The notes: a model not told the origin generated them from the sequence alone. Numbered from the stretch's first letter, positions 14,880-23,321 are shown. The stretch is 30,391 nucleotides of DNA from an uncultured Eubacteriales bacterium (GCA_900550525.1 URSN01000008.1:1-30391), one strand, 5' to 3'. Numbers and translations: made by a program.

Positions 14880-15101
14880 ATGTTCGATAAAGTGCGCGAG
14901 ATCATCGCCCGTCAGCTGGGCATCGAGCCGGAAACCATCTCGATGGAGAGCCGCCTGATCGACGATCTCAAGGCCGATTCGCTCGACATTGTGGAACTTG
15001 TGATGGACCTCGAACAGGAGTTCGACGTGGAGATCCCCGACGAGGACCTGCCCAAGGTGCAGACCGTCGCGGACATCGTTCACTTTCTGGAGCAGCGCTG
15101 A
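14880..15101 (+). CDS. acpP: Acyl carrier protein
   Basis: ACP carries growing fatty acids on a phosphopantetheine arm. The 73-residue acidic protein has the classic four-helix pattern ([38 protein letters not shown], then [20 protein letters not shown]). The modified serine is Ser34 in ADSLD. ATG 14880 follows GGGGAGG (about 14868-14874). It has its own strong promoter and a terminator at 15120-15148, so it forms a single-gene unit, as expected for an abundant protein. Confidence 0.97.
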   Translation: MFDKVREIIARQLGIEPETISMESRLIDDLKADSLDIVELVMDLEQEFDVEIPDEDLPKVQTVADIVHFLEQR

Positions 15102-15119
15102 GCTTCGGCTCTGACGGGA

Positions 15120-15148
15120 CGCCCGCATCCTTTCGGTGCGGGCGTTTT
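15120..15148 (+). terminator. Terminator of acpP
   Basis: CGCCCGCA (15120-15127) pairs with TGCGGGCG (15137-15144), with an inner CC/GG extension, and is followed by TTTT. It lies just 10 nt before the rnc ribosome-binding site, so rnc expression would need readthrough. Confidence 0.85.
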
Positions 15149-15172
15149 CACAGCGGGAAGGAGGAAACGCTT

Positions 15173-15895
15173 TTGGTGGACTGGGAGACGCGGCTCTCCG
15201 GCGTGCAGGAGTCGATCGGCTATGCGTTTGGCGATGTGCGCCTGCTGCAAACGGCGCTGACGCATTCGTCCTTTGTCAAGGGCGACGGCGCGAGCGCCGC
15301 GCACAACGAGCGGCTGGAGTTTCTGGGCGACGCGGTGCTGGAGCTGTGCGTGAGCGAACGGCTGTATGCCGCCGCGCCCGCGCTGGACGAGGGCACGATG
15401 ACGCGCCGCCGCGCGCGGCTGGTGTGCGAGGGCGCGCTGTTCCTGGCGGCGCAGCGCATCGGCATCGCGCAGGCCCTGCGCCTCGGCCACGGCGAGGAGC
15501 GCTCCGGCGGGCGGGACAAGCCCTCCGTCGTGTCCGACGCGCTGGAGGCGCTCATCGGCGCGATCTATCTCGACGGCGGGCTCGACAGCGCGCGCGCGTT
15601 TGTGGACGCGCACATCATGCGCGTCCTCATGCAGCAGGCCGGCGGCGAGGACCGGGATTTCAAGACCCGTTTGCAGGAGTATGTGCAAAAGCGCCATATC
15701 GGCAGGCTCCGCTACGAGCTCGTCGGCGCGACCGGGCCGGATCACAACCGGGCGTTCACCATGCGCGTGCTGCTCTCTGAGCGCGAGATCGGCCGCGGCA
15801 GGGGCAGCACCAAGCAGGGCGCCGGGCAGCAGGCGGCCGAACGGGCGCTGCGCGCGCTCGAGCGGGCGGCGGAGGAGGGCGCGCCATGCGGCTGA
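15173..15895 (+). CDS. rnc: Ribonuclease III
   Basis: RNase III cuts double-stranded RNA, including rRNA precursors. The 240-residue protein has the catalytic domain with NERLEFLGDAVLEL (Glu46, Glu49, Asp53) and SDALEALIGAIYLDGG (Asp122, Glu125), and a C-terminal dsRNA-binding domain (about 162-235; DFKTRLQEYVQKR ... GRGRGSTKQGAGQQAAERAL). The start is TTG at 15173, with AAGGAGG (15158-15164) 8 nt upstream. The GTG one codon later (15176) is possible at 11 nt. The 3' end overlaps the smc start by 10 nt. The order rnc-smc-ftsY is conserved in Bacillota. Confidence 0.94.
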   Translation: MVDWETRLSGVQESIGYAFGDVRLLQTALTHSSFVKGDGASAAHNERLEFLGDAVLELCVSERLYAAAPALDEGTMTRRRARLVCEGALFLAAQRIGIAQALRLGHGEERSGGRDKPSVVSDALEALIGAIYLDGGLDSARAFVDAHIMRVLMQQAGGEDRDFKTRLQEYVQKRHIGRLRYELVGATGPDHNRAFTMRVLLSEREIGRGRGSTKQGAGQQAAERALRALERAAEEGAPCG

Positions 15896-18800
15896 TCAGG
15901 CTGGAGCTCAACGGGTTCAAATCGTTTGCCAAAAAGACCGAGCTGGCCTTTGGCGACGGCATCACGGCCGTCATCGGCCCCAACGGCAGCGGCAAGAGCA
16001 ACATCGCCGACGCGGTGCGCTGGGTGCTCGGCGAGCAGAACGCGCGCGCCCTGCGCGGCGCGCGCATGGAGGATGTGATCTTCAGCGGCACGCAGCAGCG
16101 CCGCGCGCAGGCGTACTGCGAGGTCACCCTCACGTTCGACAATGCCGACGGGCTGCTGCACGTGCCGTTTTCGGAGGTCGCCGTCACGCGGCGCGTCTAC
16201 CGCAGCGGCGAGAGCGAATACTGCATCAACCGCAGCCCCTGCCGCCTCCGGGACATCGTTGAGATGTTCCGCGATACGGGCGTCGGCCGCGACGGCTATT
16301 CCATCATCGGCCAGGGCCGCGTGGACGAGATATTGGCCAACAAATCCAACGAACGCCGCGCCGCGCTCGAGGAGGCGGCGGGCATCATGCGCTACCGCGT
16401 GCGCAAGGAGGAGGCGGAGCGCAAGCTCGAGCATGCGGGCAAGAACCTCGAGCGGCTGGAGGATATCCTTTCGGAGCTGCACGGCCGCCTGGAGCCGTTG
16501 GAAAAGCAGAGCGCCGAGGCCCGCGCCTATCTGAAACTGCGCGACGAGCTGCGCGACCTTGAGATCAATCTGTTCCTCTACCGCCACGCCCGCGGGCAGG
16601 AGCGTCTTGCCGCGCTGGAGGAGACGCTCGGGCAGCTCTCGGGCGAGCAGGCGCAGGGGGAGGAGCAGGCCGCTGCGGCGCAGCAGGAGGCGGCCGCGCT
16701 TGCACAGCAGCTTTCGCAGCAGGACGCGGCGCTTTCCAAACGACGCGGCGAGCTGCTTGCCGCGCGCTCCGGCGCAGAGGCGCGCGCGGGCGAATACAAC
16801 GTGCTGCTCGAGCGGCGCGAACGCGTGCGCGCGGAGCGTGCCGCCGCCGTGGAGGCGCGCGCCGCCCTGATCGCGCGGCGCGACGAGCTCGGCGCGACGA
16901 TCGAGACCATGGCCTCCGGCGCGGCGGCCAGCGCTGCGCAGGAGCAGCTTGCGCGCGACGTGGCGGCGGCGCAGGACGCGCTGGCGGCGCAGGATGCGGC
17001 GCTCCTTGCCCAGGAACGCGCGCTCGAGGAGCGCAAGAGCGCGCTCATGGAGGCGATGAACCGCCTGGCCGACGCGCGCAGCGGCCTGTCCCGCTTTGAC
17101 GCGATGGCCGCGTCCATCACCGCCCGCATGGACGAGCTGCGCGCCCAGCAGGCGGAGCGCGCGGCGGCGGACGGCGCGCGCGAACAGGAATTTGACGAGG
17201 CGCAGAACGCCCTGGCCGCCCTGGCCGCCGCGCGCGAGGAGGCGCAGCAGCGCCTGGACGAGGCACAGCAGCGCCGCGCGCAGCTCGACGAAAAGCACAG
17301 CGAGGCGGAGAGCGCCCGCCGCGCGCTCGAGCAGGAGGCGGAGGCCGCGCGCTCGCGCCTGCGCGTGCTCAGCGAGATGGCGCGCTCGCGCGAGGGCTAT
17401 CAGGCGAGCGTGCGCAGCCTCATGGCCGACGCGGCGCGCGACGGCCGCCTCGGCGCCGCCGTCACCGGCGTGGTGGCGGAGCTGATCCATGTGCCGGCGC
17501 GCTTTGAAACGGCCGTGACCATGGCGCTCGGCGGCGCGCTGCAAAACATCGTCACGCCCACGGCGGAGGACGCGCGCTATGTGATCGAATACCTGCGCCA
17601 AAAGGAGTACGGCCGGGCCACGCTGCTGCCGCTCTCGCTGCTGCACAGCACGCCGGCGAGCGCGCGCGAGCGCGCGCTGCTCTCCGATGCGGAGGGCTGC
17701 TTCGGGCTGGCCTCGGAGCTCATCTCGTGCGACGCGGCGCTGCGCCCGGTGGCCGAATACCTGCTCGGCCGCACGGCCGTGGTGGAGGATCTTGGCGCGG
17801 GGCTCCGGCTCAAAAAGCGCACGGGCGGCGTGTTCCACATCGCCACGCTCGAGGGGGATATCATCAGCACCGGCGGCGCCATGAGCGGCGGCAGCCGGCA
17901 AAAGCGCGCGCCGTCGCTGCTCGGGCGCGAGCGCGAGATCAAGGAACTGCGCGAGGCCGTCCGGCAGAAGGAGGAGCGGCTCAGCGAGCTTAGCAAAACA
18001 TGCGAGGCGCTCAGCCGCGACCTGATGCTGGCCGGGCTTCAGGCGGAGGCGTTCCGCAGCCAGCTGCACGAGCAGGAGCTGGCCCTCGCCCGCCAGAAGG
18101 AGAAGGCGGACATCATTGCGCGCGACCGCGCGCGCAGCGCCGGGGAAGGGGAGCGCCTTGCGCAGGAGCTGCGGCGGCTGTCCGACAACCTCGCCGACGC
18201 CGGCCGCCAGCGCGAGGAGGCGACCGCGCTCGAGCGCGACATCGAAACGGGCAACGCCGCCACGCGCGAGGACGTGCAGCGCGCGCAGGCGGAGCTGACG
18301 CAGCAGCGCGCCCGGCGCGAGGCGGCCTCGCAGGCGCTGACGGAGCAGAAGGTGCGCCTCATGGCACTGCAAAAGGAACGCGACGCCGTGGAGGCGGAGC
18401 GGCGGCGGCTCCAGACCGAGCACGAGCAGGCGTGCCGCGCCATCGGGCGGCAGGACGAGGCCATCGCCCGCGCGGATGGGCAGCTCGCCGCCGCCGGGGA
18501 GCGGATCGAAGCGCTGCGGCAGAGCGTGGAGCAGCAGCAGCGCGCGGCCGACGAGCAGCAGCGGGAGCAGGACCGGCTCGAACAGGCGCGCGCGGCGTGC
18601 GCCGCGTCGCTCGAGCAGGCGCGGCAGCGGCGCGCGCAGGCGCTCGAAGCGCTGCGCGACGTGGGCGAGCGCCGGCACCGGCAGGAGCTGCAAAAGAGCC
18701 GGGCGGAGATGGAGCTGGCGGCCATGCAGGACCGCATGTGGGAGGAGTATGAGCTCACCTACGAAAACGCCCTCCCCCTCCGGCACGAGATCGCTCCGGG

Positions 18801-19452
18801 CCCGGCGGCCGCGCGCGTGCGCGCCGTGCGCGACGAGATGCACGCGATGGGGGATGTGAACCTTTCCTCCATCGAGGAGTACCGCGCCGTGGCCGAGCGG
18901 CACGAGGCGCTCGACCGCCAGTGCGCCGACCTGCGCCGCGCCAGGGAGGATCTCGAGCGGCTCGTGGCGGAGCTCACCGGCACGATGCAGAGCGAGTTCC
19001 GCCGGCAGTTCGACGTCATACAGGAGAATTTCGGCCGCGTGTTCGCGGAGCTGTTCGGCGGCGGGCATGCGGAGCTGCGCCTGTCGGACAGCGGCGACGT
19101 GCTCGGCTGCGACATCGACATCATCGCCCAGCCGCCGGGCAAGAAGCTGCAGCTGCTCTCGCTCCTCTCCGGGGGCGAGCGGGCGCTCACGACCATCGCG
19201 CTGCTGTTTGCCTTGCTGCAGCTCAAGCCGCCGGCGTTCTGCATCCTCGACGAGATCGAATCCTCGCTCGACGAGGTCAACGTCTCCCGCTTTGCCGAAT
19301 ACCTGCGCTCCTATTCGGGAAAGACGCAGTTCATCCTCATCACGCACCGCAAGGGGAGCATGGAGGTGTGCGACGCGCTCTACGGCGTGTCGATGGAGGA
19401 GCGCGGCGTGAGCAAGGTCGTGTCCGCCCGCTTTGGCGGCGCGGCCGGCTGA
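15886..19452 (+). CDS. smc: Chromosome partition protein SMC
   Basis: SMC is the ATPase of the bacterial condensin and organises and segregates the chromosome. The 1188 residues have the full layout: head N-half with Walker A GPNGSGKS (31-38), a long coiled coil, the hinge (about 505-670, GYQASVRSLMADAARDG to DIISTGGAMSGGS), a second coiled coil rich in Ala/Glu/Gln/Arg, and head C-half with the signature LSGGERALTTIALLFA (about 1094) and Walker B FCILDEIESSLDE (about 1117-1130). The usual LDEIDAALDEAN reads ILDEIESSLDEVN, a modest variation. ATG 15886 is preceded by GGAGGAGGG. scpA/scpB are not in the window. Confidence 0.97.
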   Translation: MRLIRLELNGFKSFAKKTELAFGDGITAVIGPNGSGKSNIADAVRWVLGEQNARALRGARMEDVIFSGTQQRRAQAYCEVTLTFDNADGLLHVPFSEVAVTRRVYRSGESEYCINRSPCRLRDIVEMFRDTGVGRDGYSIIGQGRVDEILANKSNERRAALEEAAGIMRYRVRKEEAERKLEHAGKNLERLEDILSELHGRLEPLEKQSAEARAYLKLRDELRDLEINLFLYRHARGQERLAALEETLGQLSGEQAQGEEQAAAAQQEAAALAQQLSQQDAALSKRRGELLAARSGAEARAGEYNVLLERRERVRAERAAAVEARAALIARRDELGATIETMASGAAASAAQEQLARDVAAAQDALAAQDAALLAQERALEERKSALMEAMNRLADARSGLSRFDAMAASITARMDELRAQQAERAAADGAREQEFDEAQNALAALAAAREEAQQRLDEAQQRRAQLDEKHSEAESARRALEQEAEAARSRLRVLSEMARSREGYQASVRSLMADAARDGRLGAAVTGVVAELIHVPARFETAVTMALGGALQNIVTPTAEDARYVIEYLRQKEYGRATLLPLSLLHSTPASARERALLSDAEGCFGLASELISCDAALRPVAEYLLGRTAVVEDLGAGLRLKKRTGGVFHIATLEGDIISTGGAMSGGSRQKRAPSLLGREREIKELREAVRQKEERLSELSKTCEALSRDLMLAGLQAEAFRSQLHEQELALARQKEKADIIARDRARSAGEGERLAQELRRLSDNLADAGRQREEATALERDIETGNAATREDVQRAQAELTQQRARREAASQALTEQKVRLMALQKERDAVEAERRRLQTEHEQACRAIGRQDEAIARADGQLAAAGERIEALRQSVEQQQRAADEQQREQDRLEQARAACAASLEQARQRRAQALEALRDVGERRHRQELQKSRAEMELAAMQDRMWEEYELTYENALPLRHEIAPGPAAARVRAVRDEMHAMGDVNLSSIEEYRAVAERHEALDRQCADLRRAREDLERLVAELTGTMQSEFRRQFDVIQENFGRVFAELFGGGHAELRLSDSGDVLGCDIDIIAQPPGKKLQLLSLLSGGERALTTIALLFALLQLKPPAFCILDEIESSLDEVNVSRFAEYLRSYSGKTQFILITHRKGSMEVCDALYGVSMEERGVSKVVSARFGGAAG

Positions 19453-19492
19453 GCGCGGGCAGCGCGCCGCACGGAGGGACAAAGGAGGAACG

Positions 19493-20401
19493 ATGGAACA
19501 GGGAAAGAGATCGTTTTTTGAGAAGCTGCGCGCCGGGCTCGGCCGCACGCGTGAGAGCGTGTTCGCCGGCCTGTTCCACGCGGACGAGCGCGTAAACGAG
19601 GCGTTTTTTGAGGAGCTGGAGGAGGGCATGATCCTCGCCGACATGGGCATGGAGACGGCCGAAAAGCTCCTTGAAGCGCTGCGCGCGGCCGTGAAGGAGG
19701 CGCGCATCACCGATCGCGCCGCGGCGCGCGCGGCGCTGGTCGGGCTCGTGGCGGACGCCGTGCGCCCGGCGCAGCCGTTCGCGGCGGACGCGGGGCCTGC
19801 GGCGCTGCTCATCGTCGGCGTCAACGGCGTGGGCAAGACCACCTCCATCGGCAAGATCGCGCACCATTACCGCACGCAGGGGCGCAGGCCCATGCTCGCC
19901 GCGGCCGATACGTTCCGCGCCGCCGCGGCTGAACAGCTCGGCGAGTGGGCGCGCCGCGCGGACGTGCCCATGGTGCGCCACGGCGAGGGGGCCGACCCGT
20001 CGGCTGTCGTGTTCGACGCGATCGCCTCGGGAAAGGCAAAGGGGTGCGACCTGCTCATCTGCGACACCGCCGGGCGGCTGCACAACCGCGCCAACCTGAT
20101 GAACGAGCTGGCCAAGATGCGCCGCGTCATCGCGCGCGAGCTGCCGGACGTGCCGTGCGAGACGCTGCTCGTGCTCGACGCGGTCACCGGGCAGAACGCC
20201 GTCGCGCAGGCGCGCGGCTTTGCCGAGGCGGCCGGGCTGACCGGCGTCATCCTCACCAAGCTCGACGGCACGGCCAAGGGCGGCGTGGTCGTCGCCGTGG
20301 CGGACGCGCTCGGCCTGCCGGTGCGCTTTGTGGGCGTGGGCGAGCAGATCGACGACCTGCGCCCGTTCGACCCGGACGCATTCGCCGCCGCGCTGCTCTG
20401 A
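19493..20401 (+). CDS. ftsY: Signal recognition particle receptor FtsY
   Basis: FtsY is the membrane-associated SRP receptor GTPase. The 302-residue protein has a short N domain (no long acidic A domain) followed by the NG GTPase: GVNGVGKTTSIGKI (G1, 109 onward), AADTFRAAAAEQL (G2), DTAGRLHNRANLMNEL (G3), TKLDGTAKGG (G4) and GVGEQIDDLRPFD near the C-terminus. AAAGGAGG (19481-19488) is 4 nt before ATG 19493, which is therefore chosen over an in-frame start at 19433 inside smc. It acts with Ffh, encoded two genes downstream. The stop codon lies within the first copy of a 16-nt direct repeat. Confidence 0.96.
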   Translation: MEQGKRSFFEKLRAGLGRTRESVFAGLFHADERVNEAFFEELEEGMILADMGMETAEKLLEALRAAVKEARITDRAAARAALVGLVADAVRPAQPFAADAGPAALLIVGVNGVGKTTSIGKIAHHYRTQGRRPMLAAADTFRAAAAEQLGEWARRADVPMVRHGEGADPSAVVFDAIASGKAKGCDLLICDTAGRLHNRANLMNELAKMRRVIARELPDVPCETLLVLDAVTGQNAVAQARGFAEAAGLTGVILTKLDGTAKGGVVVAVADALGLPVRFVGVGEQIDDLRPFDPDAFAAALL

Positions 20402-20413
20402 GCGCCGCGCCGG
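20398..20413 (+). repeat. 16-nt direct repeat, copy 1 (spans ftsY stop)
   Basis: CTGAGCGCCGCGCCGG starts one base before the ftsY stop and recurs exactly at 20460-20475. The sequence between is non-coding and GC-rich. The layout matches the repeat after murF, and the two repeat sequences resemble each other (CTGA, GCGCC, GCG). Confidence 0.85.
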
Positions 20414-20459
20414 CGCGGGCGGCGTCCGCCTCCGCGGGCCGCGCCGCTGCACCCCGGGC

Positions 20460-20475
20460 CTGAGCGCCGCGCCGG
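20460..20475 (+). repeat. 16-nt direct repeat, copy 2 (before ylxM promoter)
   Basis: Exact second copy of 20398-20413. It ends 17 nt before the TTGACA -35 box at 20493. Confidence 0.85.
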
Positions 20476-20492
20476 AAGAGAAATATTGGCGC

Positions 20493-20520
20493 TTGACACC
20501 GGCGCGAAAACCGGTATAAT
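20493..20520 (+). promoter_or_regulatory. Perfect-consensus sigma-A promoter of ylxM-ffh, with inverted repeat
   Basis: TTGACA (20493-20498), a 16-nt spacer and TATAAT (20515-20520) match the consensus in both boxes. The spacer holds an inverted repeat, ACCGG (20498-20502) with CCGGT (20511-20515), which overlaps one base of each hexamer and could be an operator. Predicted start is near 20527. Confidence 0.9.
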
Positions 20521-20558
20521 ACTGCTGTAAAGGGTTTTTGCTTTACAGGGAGGCCGCG

Positions 20559-20915
20559 ATGGACCGCGTGATCGAGCTGGGCCGCTTGTTCGACTATTAC
20601 GGCGCGTTCCTCACCGCGCGCCAGCGCGCGCTGGTGGACGCCTACGCCAACGAGAACCTGACGCTTGGCGAACTGGCCGAGCGGGAGGGCATCTCGCGCC
20701 AGGGCGTGCGGGACGGGATCGTCCGCGCGGAGCGCCAGCTGCGCGAGATGGAGCGGCGGCTGGGCCTCATCCGCCGCACGGAGCGCCTCGGCGCGGAGCT
20801 TGCCGCGCTGCGCGGCGCGGCGCAGGCGCTGCCGCAGGGGCTTGCGCAGCGGGCGGCACTGCTGGAGGGGCTGGACCGGGCGGCCGCGATACTGGAGGAA
20901 GAAGATGGCGTTTGA
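20559..20915 (+). CDS. ylxM: YlxM family HTH protein, SRP-associated
   Basis: A 118-residue helix-turn-helix protein of the YlxM/p13 family, always encoded next to ffh and shown in some gram-positives to modulate SRP activity. The N-terminal MDRVIELGRLFDYYGAFL, LTARQRALVDAYANENLTL and ELAEREGISRQGVRDGIVRAE form a sigma-70 region 4-like HTH. The C-terminal half is helical. ATG 20559 is 5 nt after GGGAGG (20548-20553). An in-frame TTG at 20538 has no site. It is the first gene after a perfect promoter, and its last 11 nt overlap ffh. Confidence 0.92.
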   Translation: MDRVIELGRLFDYYGAFLTARQRALVDAYANENLTLGELAEREGISRQGVRDGIVRAERQLREMERRLGLIRRTERLGAELAALRGAAQALPQGLAQRAALLEGLDRAAAILEEEDGV

Positions 20916-22242
20916 GGGCATTTCCGCAAGGCTGCAAAGCGTGTTCAAAAAGCTTTCCGGCCGCGGCAAGCTGAGCGAGAAGGACGTGCGCGACGCGATG
21001 CGCGAGATCCGCCTCGCCCTGCTGGAGGCGGACGTCAACTTTCTCGTGGCGAAGGATTTTGTCAAGACCGTGACCGAGCGGGCCGTGGGCGCCGAGGTGC
21101 TCGAGAGCCTCACGCCGGGGCAGCAGGTCGTCAAGATCGTGAACGAGGAGCTGACCAGGCTCATGGGCGGCGGCAGCGCGCGGCTGGAGTTCGGCAGCGC
21201 CAAGCCCGCGGTGTTCCTGTTGGCAGGCCTTCAGGGCGCGGGCAAGACGACGCTGTGCGGCAAGCTGGCGGTGCTGCTCAAAAAGCAGTACGGCAAGACG
21301 CCCATGCTCGCCGCGTGCGACGTGTACCGCCCGGCGGCCATCGAGCAGCTCAAGGTCGTCGGCGCGCAGGCGGGCGTGCCCGTGTTCGAACGCGGGCAGG
21401 CCGACCCGGTGGAGACGGCGCAGCTGGCCGTGGAGAAGGCGCGGCACGATTTTTGCGACGTGCTCATCGTCGATACGGCGGGCCGGCTGCACATCGACGC
21501 GGACATGATGGACGAGCTCGGGCGCATCCGCAGCGCGGTGAACCCGAGCGAGGTGCTGCTCGTGGTGGACGCGATGACCGGGCAGGACGCGGTGAACGCG
21601 GCCAAGGTGTTCAACGACGCGGTGGGCCTGAGCGGCGTGGTGCTCACCAAGCTCGACGGCGATACGCGCGGCGGCGCGGCGCTGTCGGTGCGGGCGGTCA
21701 CGGGCAGGCCGATCAAGCTTGCGGGCGTGGGCGAAAAGCTCGGCGACCTGGAGACGTTCCACCCCGACCGCATGGCCTCGCGCATCCTCGGCATGGGCGA
21801 TGTGCTCTCGCTCATCGAGAAGGCGCAGAGCGCCTTTGACGAGAAGAAGGCCGCCGAGCAGCTCAACAAGCTGCGCACGGACGCCTTCACGCTGGACGAT
21901 TTTCTCGACCAGCTCGACCAGCTCAAGAGCATGGGCTCCATGCAGGACATCCTCGCCATGCTGCCGGGGGTGAACGCCGGGCAGCTGGGCAACGTGCAGG
22001 TGGACGAGAAGGCCATGGCGCGCACGCGGGCCATCATCTGCTCCATGACCAGGCGCGAGCGCGCCAACCCGGACATCCTCAACGCCAGCCGGCGAAGGCG
22101 CATCGCGCGCGGCAGCGGCACGAGCGTGCAGGAGGTCAACCGGCTGATGAACCAGTTTGCCGCCTCGCGCAAGCTCATGAAGCAGATGGCGGGCGGGCGC
22201 TTCCGGCGGGGCCGCCGCGGCGGGTTCCCGTTCGGGCTGTGA
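20905..22242 (+). CDS. ffh: Signal recognition particle protein Ffh
   Basis: Ffh (SRP54) binds signal sequences on nascent chains together with 4.5S/6S RNA. The 445-residue protein has an N domain (1-90), a G domain with GLQGAGKTTLCGKLA (about 108), CDVYRPAAIEQL, DTAGRLHIDADMMDEL and TKLDGDTRGGAAL, and a Met-rich M domain (about 300-430; LKSMGSMQDILAMLPG and SGTSVQEVNRLMNQF, the RNA-binding SGT motif). It is of normal length and ends in Arg/Gly-rich sequence. GGAGG (20894-20898) precedes ATG 20905, and the start overlaps ylxM by 11 nt. No SRP RNA gene is seen nearby. Confidence 0.97.
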   Translation: MAFEGISARLQSVFKKLSGRGKLSEKDVRDAMREIRLALLEADVNFLVAKDFVKTVTERAVGAEVLESLTPGQQVVKIVNEELTRLMGGGSARLEFGSAKPAVFLLAGLQGAGKTTLCGKLAVLLKKQYGKTPMLAACDVYRPAAIEQLKVVGAQAGVPVFERGQADPVETAQLAVEKARHDFCDVLIVDTAGRLHIDADMMDELGRIRSAVNPSEVLLVVDAMTGQDAVNAAKVFNDAVGLSGVVLTKLDGDTRGGAALSVRAVTGRPIKLAGVGEKLGDLETFHPDRMASRILGMGDVLSLIEKAQSAFDEKKAAEQLNKLRTDAFTLDDFLDQLDQLKSMGSMQDILAMLPGVNAGQLGNVQVDEKAMARTRAIICSMTRRERANPDILNASRRRRIARGSGTSVQEVNRLMNQFAASRKLMKQMAGGRFRRGRRGGFPFGL

Positions 22243-22251
22243 GGGACGAAC

Positions 22252-22269
22252 GACGGCAGCGCCGTCTTT
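22252..22269 (+). terminator. Weak hairpin between ffh and rpsP
   Basis: GACGGC (22252-22257), loop AGC, GCCGTC (22261-22266) and TTT form a small terminator-like or attenuator-like hairpin. No clear promoter lies between it and rpsP, so it may only reduce readthrough. Confidence 0.45.
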
Positions 22270-22314
22270 CGCAATAGAAGAAACAGAAAGAACCGTTTGG
22301 GAGGACACAGTACC

Positions 22315-22557
22315 ATGTTGAAGATCAGACTGCGCAGGATGGGCGCAAAGAAGGCTCCGTTTTACCGCATCATCGTGGCGGATTCGCGCGCGCCGCGCGA
22401 CGGCGCGTTCCTCGAGGAGCTGGGGTATTACAACCCGCTGACCGACCCGGTCGAGCTCAAGGTCGACAACGAGCGCGCGGCGCACTGGCTGAGCAACGGC
22501 GCGCAGCCGACCGATACCGTCCGCGCCCTGCTCAAAAAGAGCGGCGCGCTCAACTGA
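22315..22557 (+). CDS. rpsP: 30S ribosomal protein S16
   Basis: The 80-residue product has the S16 pattern: [40 protein letters not shown], then [24 protein letters not shown] 22315 follows GGGAGG (22300-22305) by 9 nt. An in-frame start at 22297 has no site and adds non-homologous residues. It heads the conserved series rpsP-khpA-rimM-trmD-rplS. Confidence 0.97.
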   Translation: MLKIRLRRMGAKKAPFYRIIVADSRAPRDGAFLEELGYYNPLTDPVELKVDNERAAHWLSNGAQPTDTVRALLKKSGALN

Positions 22558-22569
22558 GGAAGCCGAGCG

Positions 22570-22797
22570 ATGGACGAACTGGTCAGGTTTATCGCAAGGA
22601 GCCTTGTGGACGACCCGGACGCGGTGCAGGTCGAGACCAAGCAGGACGGCGACTGCACCGTGATCGAGCTGCATGTCGCGCCCGGCGATATGGGCAAGGT
22701 CAACGGAAGGCAGGGCAGCAACGCCACGGCCGTCCGCACCGTCGAAAAGGCGGCGAGCGCGCGCGAGCACGGCAAGTACGCCGTGGAGATCGTTTGA
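22570..22797 (+). CDS. khpA: KhpA-type KH domain RNA-binding protein (YlqC)
   Basis: A 75-residue single KH domain protein. KhpA acts with KhpB in RNA binding and affects cell elongation in some gram-positives. The fold is visible from DELVRFIARSLVDDPDAVQV, through a beta strand (TVIELHVAPGDMGKV) to the GXXG loop GRQG and helix (AVRTVEKAAS). The hydrophobic Ile usually just before GXXG (VIGxxG) is Asn (KVNGRQGSNAT), an unusual change for this position. A GAGGAAG site lies upstream of ATG 22570, and the stop overlaps the rimM start. Confidence 0.9.
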   Translation: MDELVRFIARSLVDDPDAVQVETKQDGDCTVIELHVAPGDMGKVNGRQGSNATAVRTVEKAASAREHGKYAVEIV

Positions 22798-23321
22798 GCG
22801 CGCCGGAATATCTGCGCATCGGCCGGATCGTGCGCGCGCACGGCGTGCGCGGCGACGTCAAGCTCGAACCAACGACGGACGATCCGTCCCGGTTTCTGGA
22901 GCTGCGCGAGGCGTTTTTGGAGGAGCGCGGCGGGGGGTATCGCCCCGCCGCGCTTTCCGGCGCGCGCCTGCTGCCCGGCGGGGCGGCCGTGCTGCACATC
23001 GCCGGGGTGGATACGTGCGAGGCGGCGGAGGCGCTGCGCGGCCGCTACCTGTGCGTGGACCGCGCGCATGCGGTCGCGCTGCCGCAGGATACGTATTTCG
23101 TGGCGGATCTCATCGGCTGCGAGACGTACGACACCGAGGGCGCGGCCTACGGCCGCGTGACGGACGTGCTGGAGACGGGCAGCGCCGACGTGTACGAGAT
23201 CGCGCACGGCCGGCTGCTGGTGCCGGCGCTCAAGCGCGTGCTGCGCGAGGTGGATACGGCGGGCGGCCGCATCGTGTTCGACGCGGCCGTGCTGAGGGAG
23301 GTCGGGCTGTTTGAGGATTGA
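22794..23321 (+). CDS. rimM: 16S rRNA processing protein RimM
   Basis: RimM helps mature the 30S head and binds S19. The 175-residue protein has the N-terminal RimM barrel ([21 protein letters not shown]), a middle segment ([18 protein letters not shown]) and a C-terminal PRC barrel ([48 protein letters not shown]). The start is TTG at 22794, overlapping the khpA stop (TTGA). GGAG (22785-22788) is 5 nt upstream and homology begins within ten residues. No ATG lies near. Its own stop overlaps the trmD start. Confidence 0.92.
   Translation: MSAPEYLRIGRIVRAHGVRGDVKLEPTTDDPSRFLELREAFLEERGGGYRPAALSGARLLPGGAAVLHIAGVDTCEAAEALRGRYLCVDRAHAVALPQDTYFVADLIGCETYDTEGAAYGRVTDVLETGSADVYEIAHGRLLVPALKRVLREVDTAGGRIVFDAAVLREVGLFED

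Noticed and set aside
15742..19854. A minus-strand frame of about 1370 codons opposite rnc, smc and ftsY
   Set aside because: It is antisense to three certain genes, has Ala/Arg/Leu-rich sequence without motifs, and is the expected by-product of a GC-rich genome in which stop codons are rare on both strands.
20402..20492. SRP RNA (ffs) gene near ftsY-ffh
   Set aside because: The GC-rich gap lacks the conserved GGAA-type tetraloop hairpin and its symmetric internal loop.
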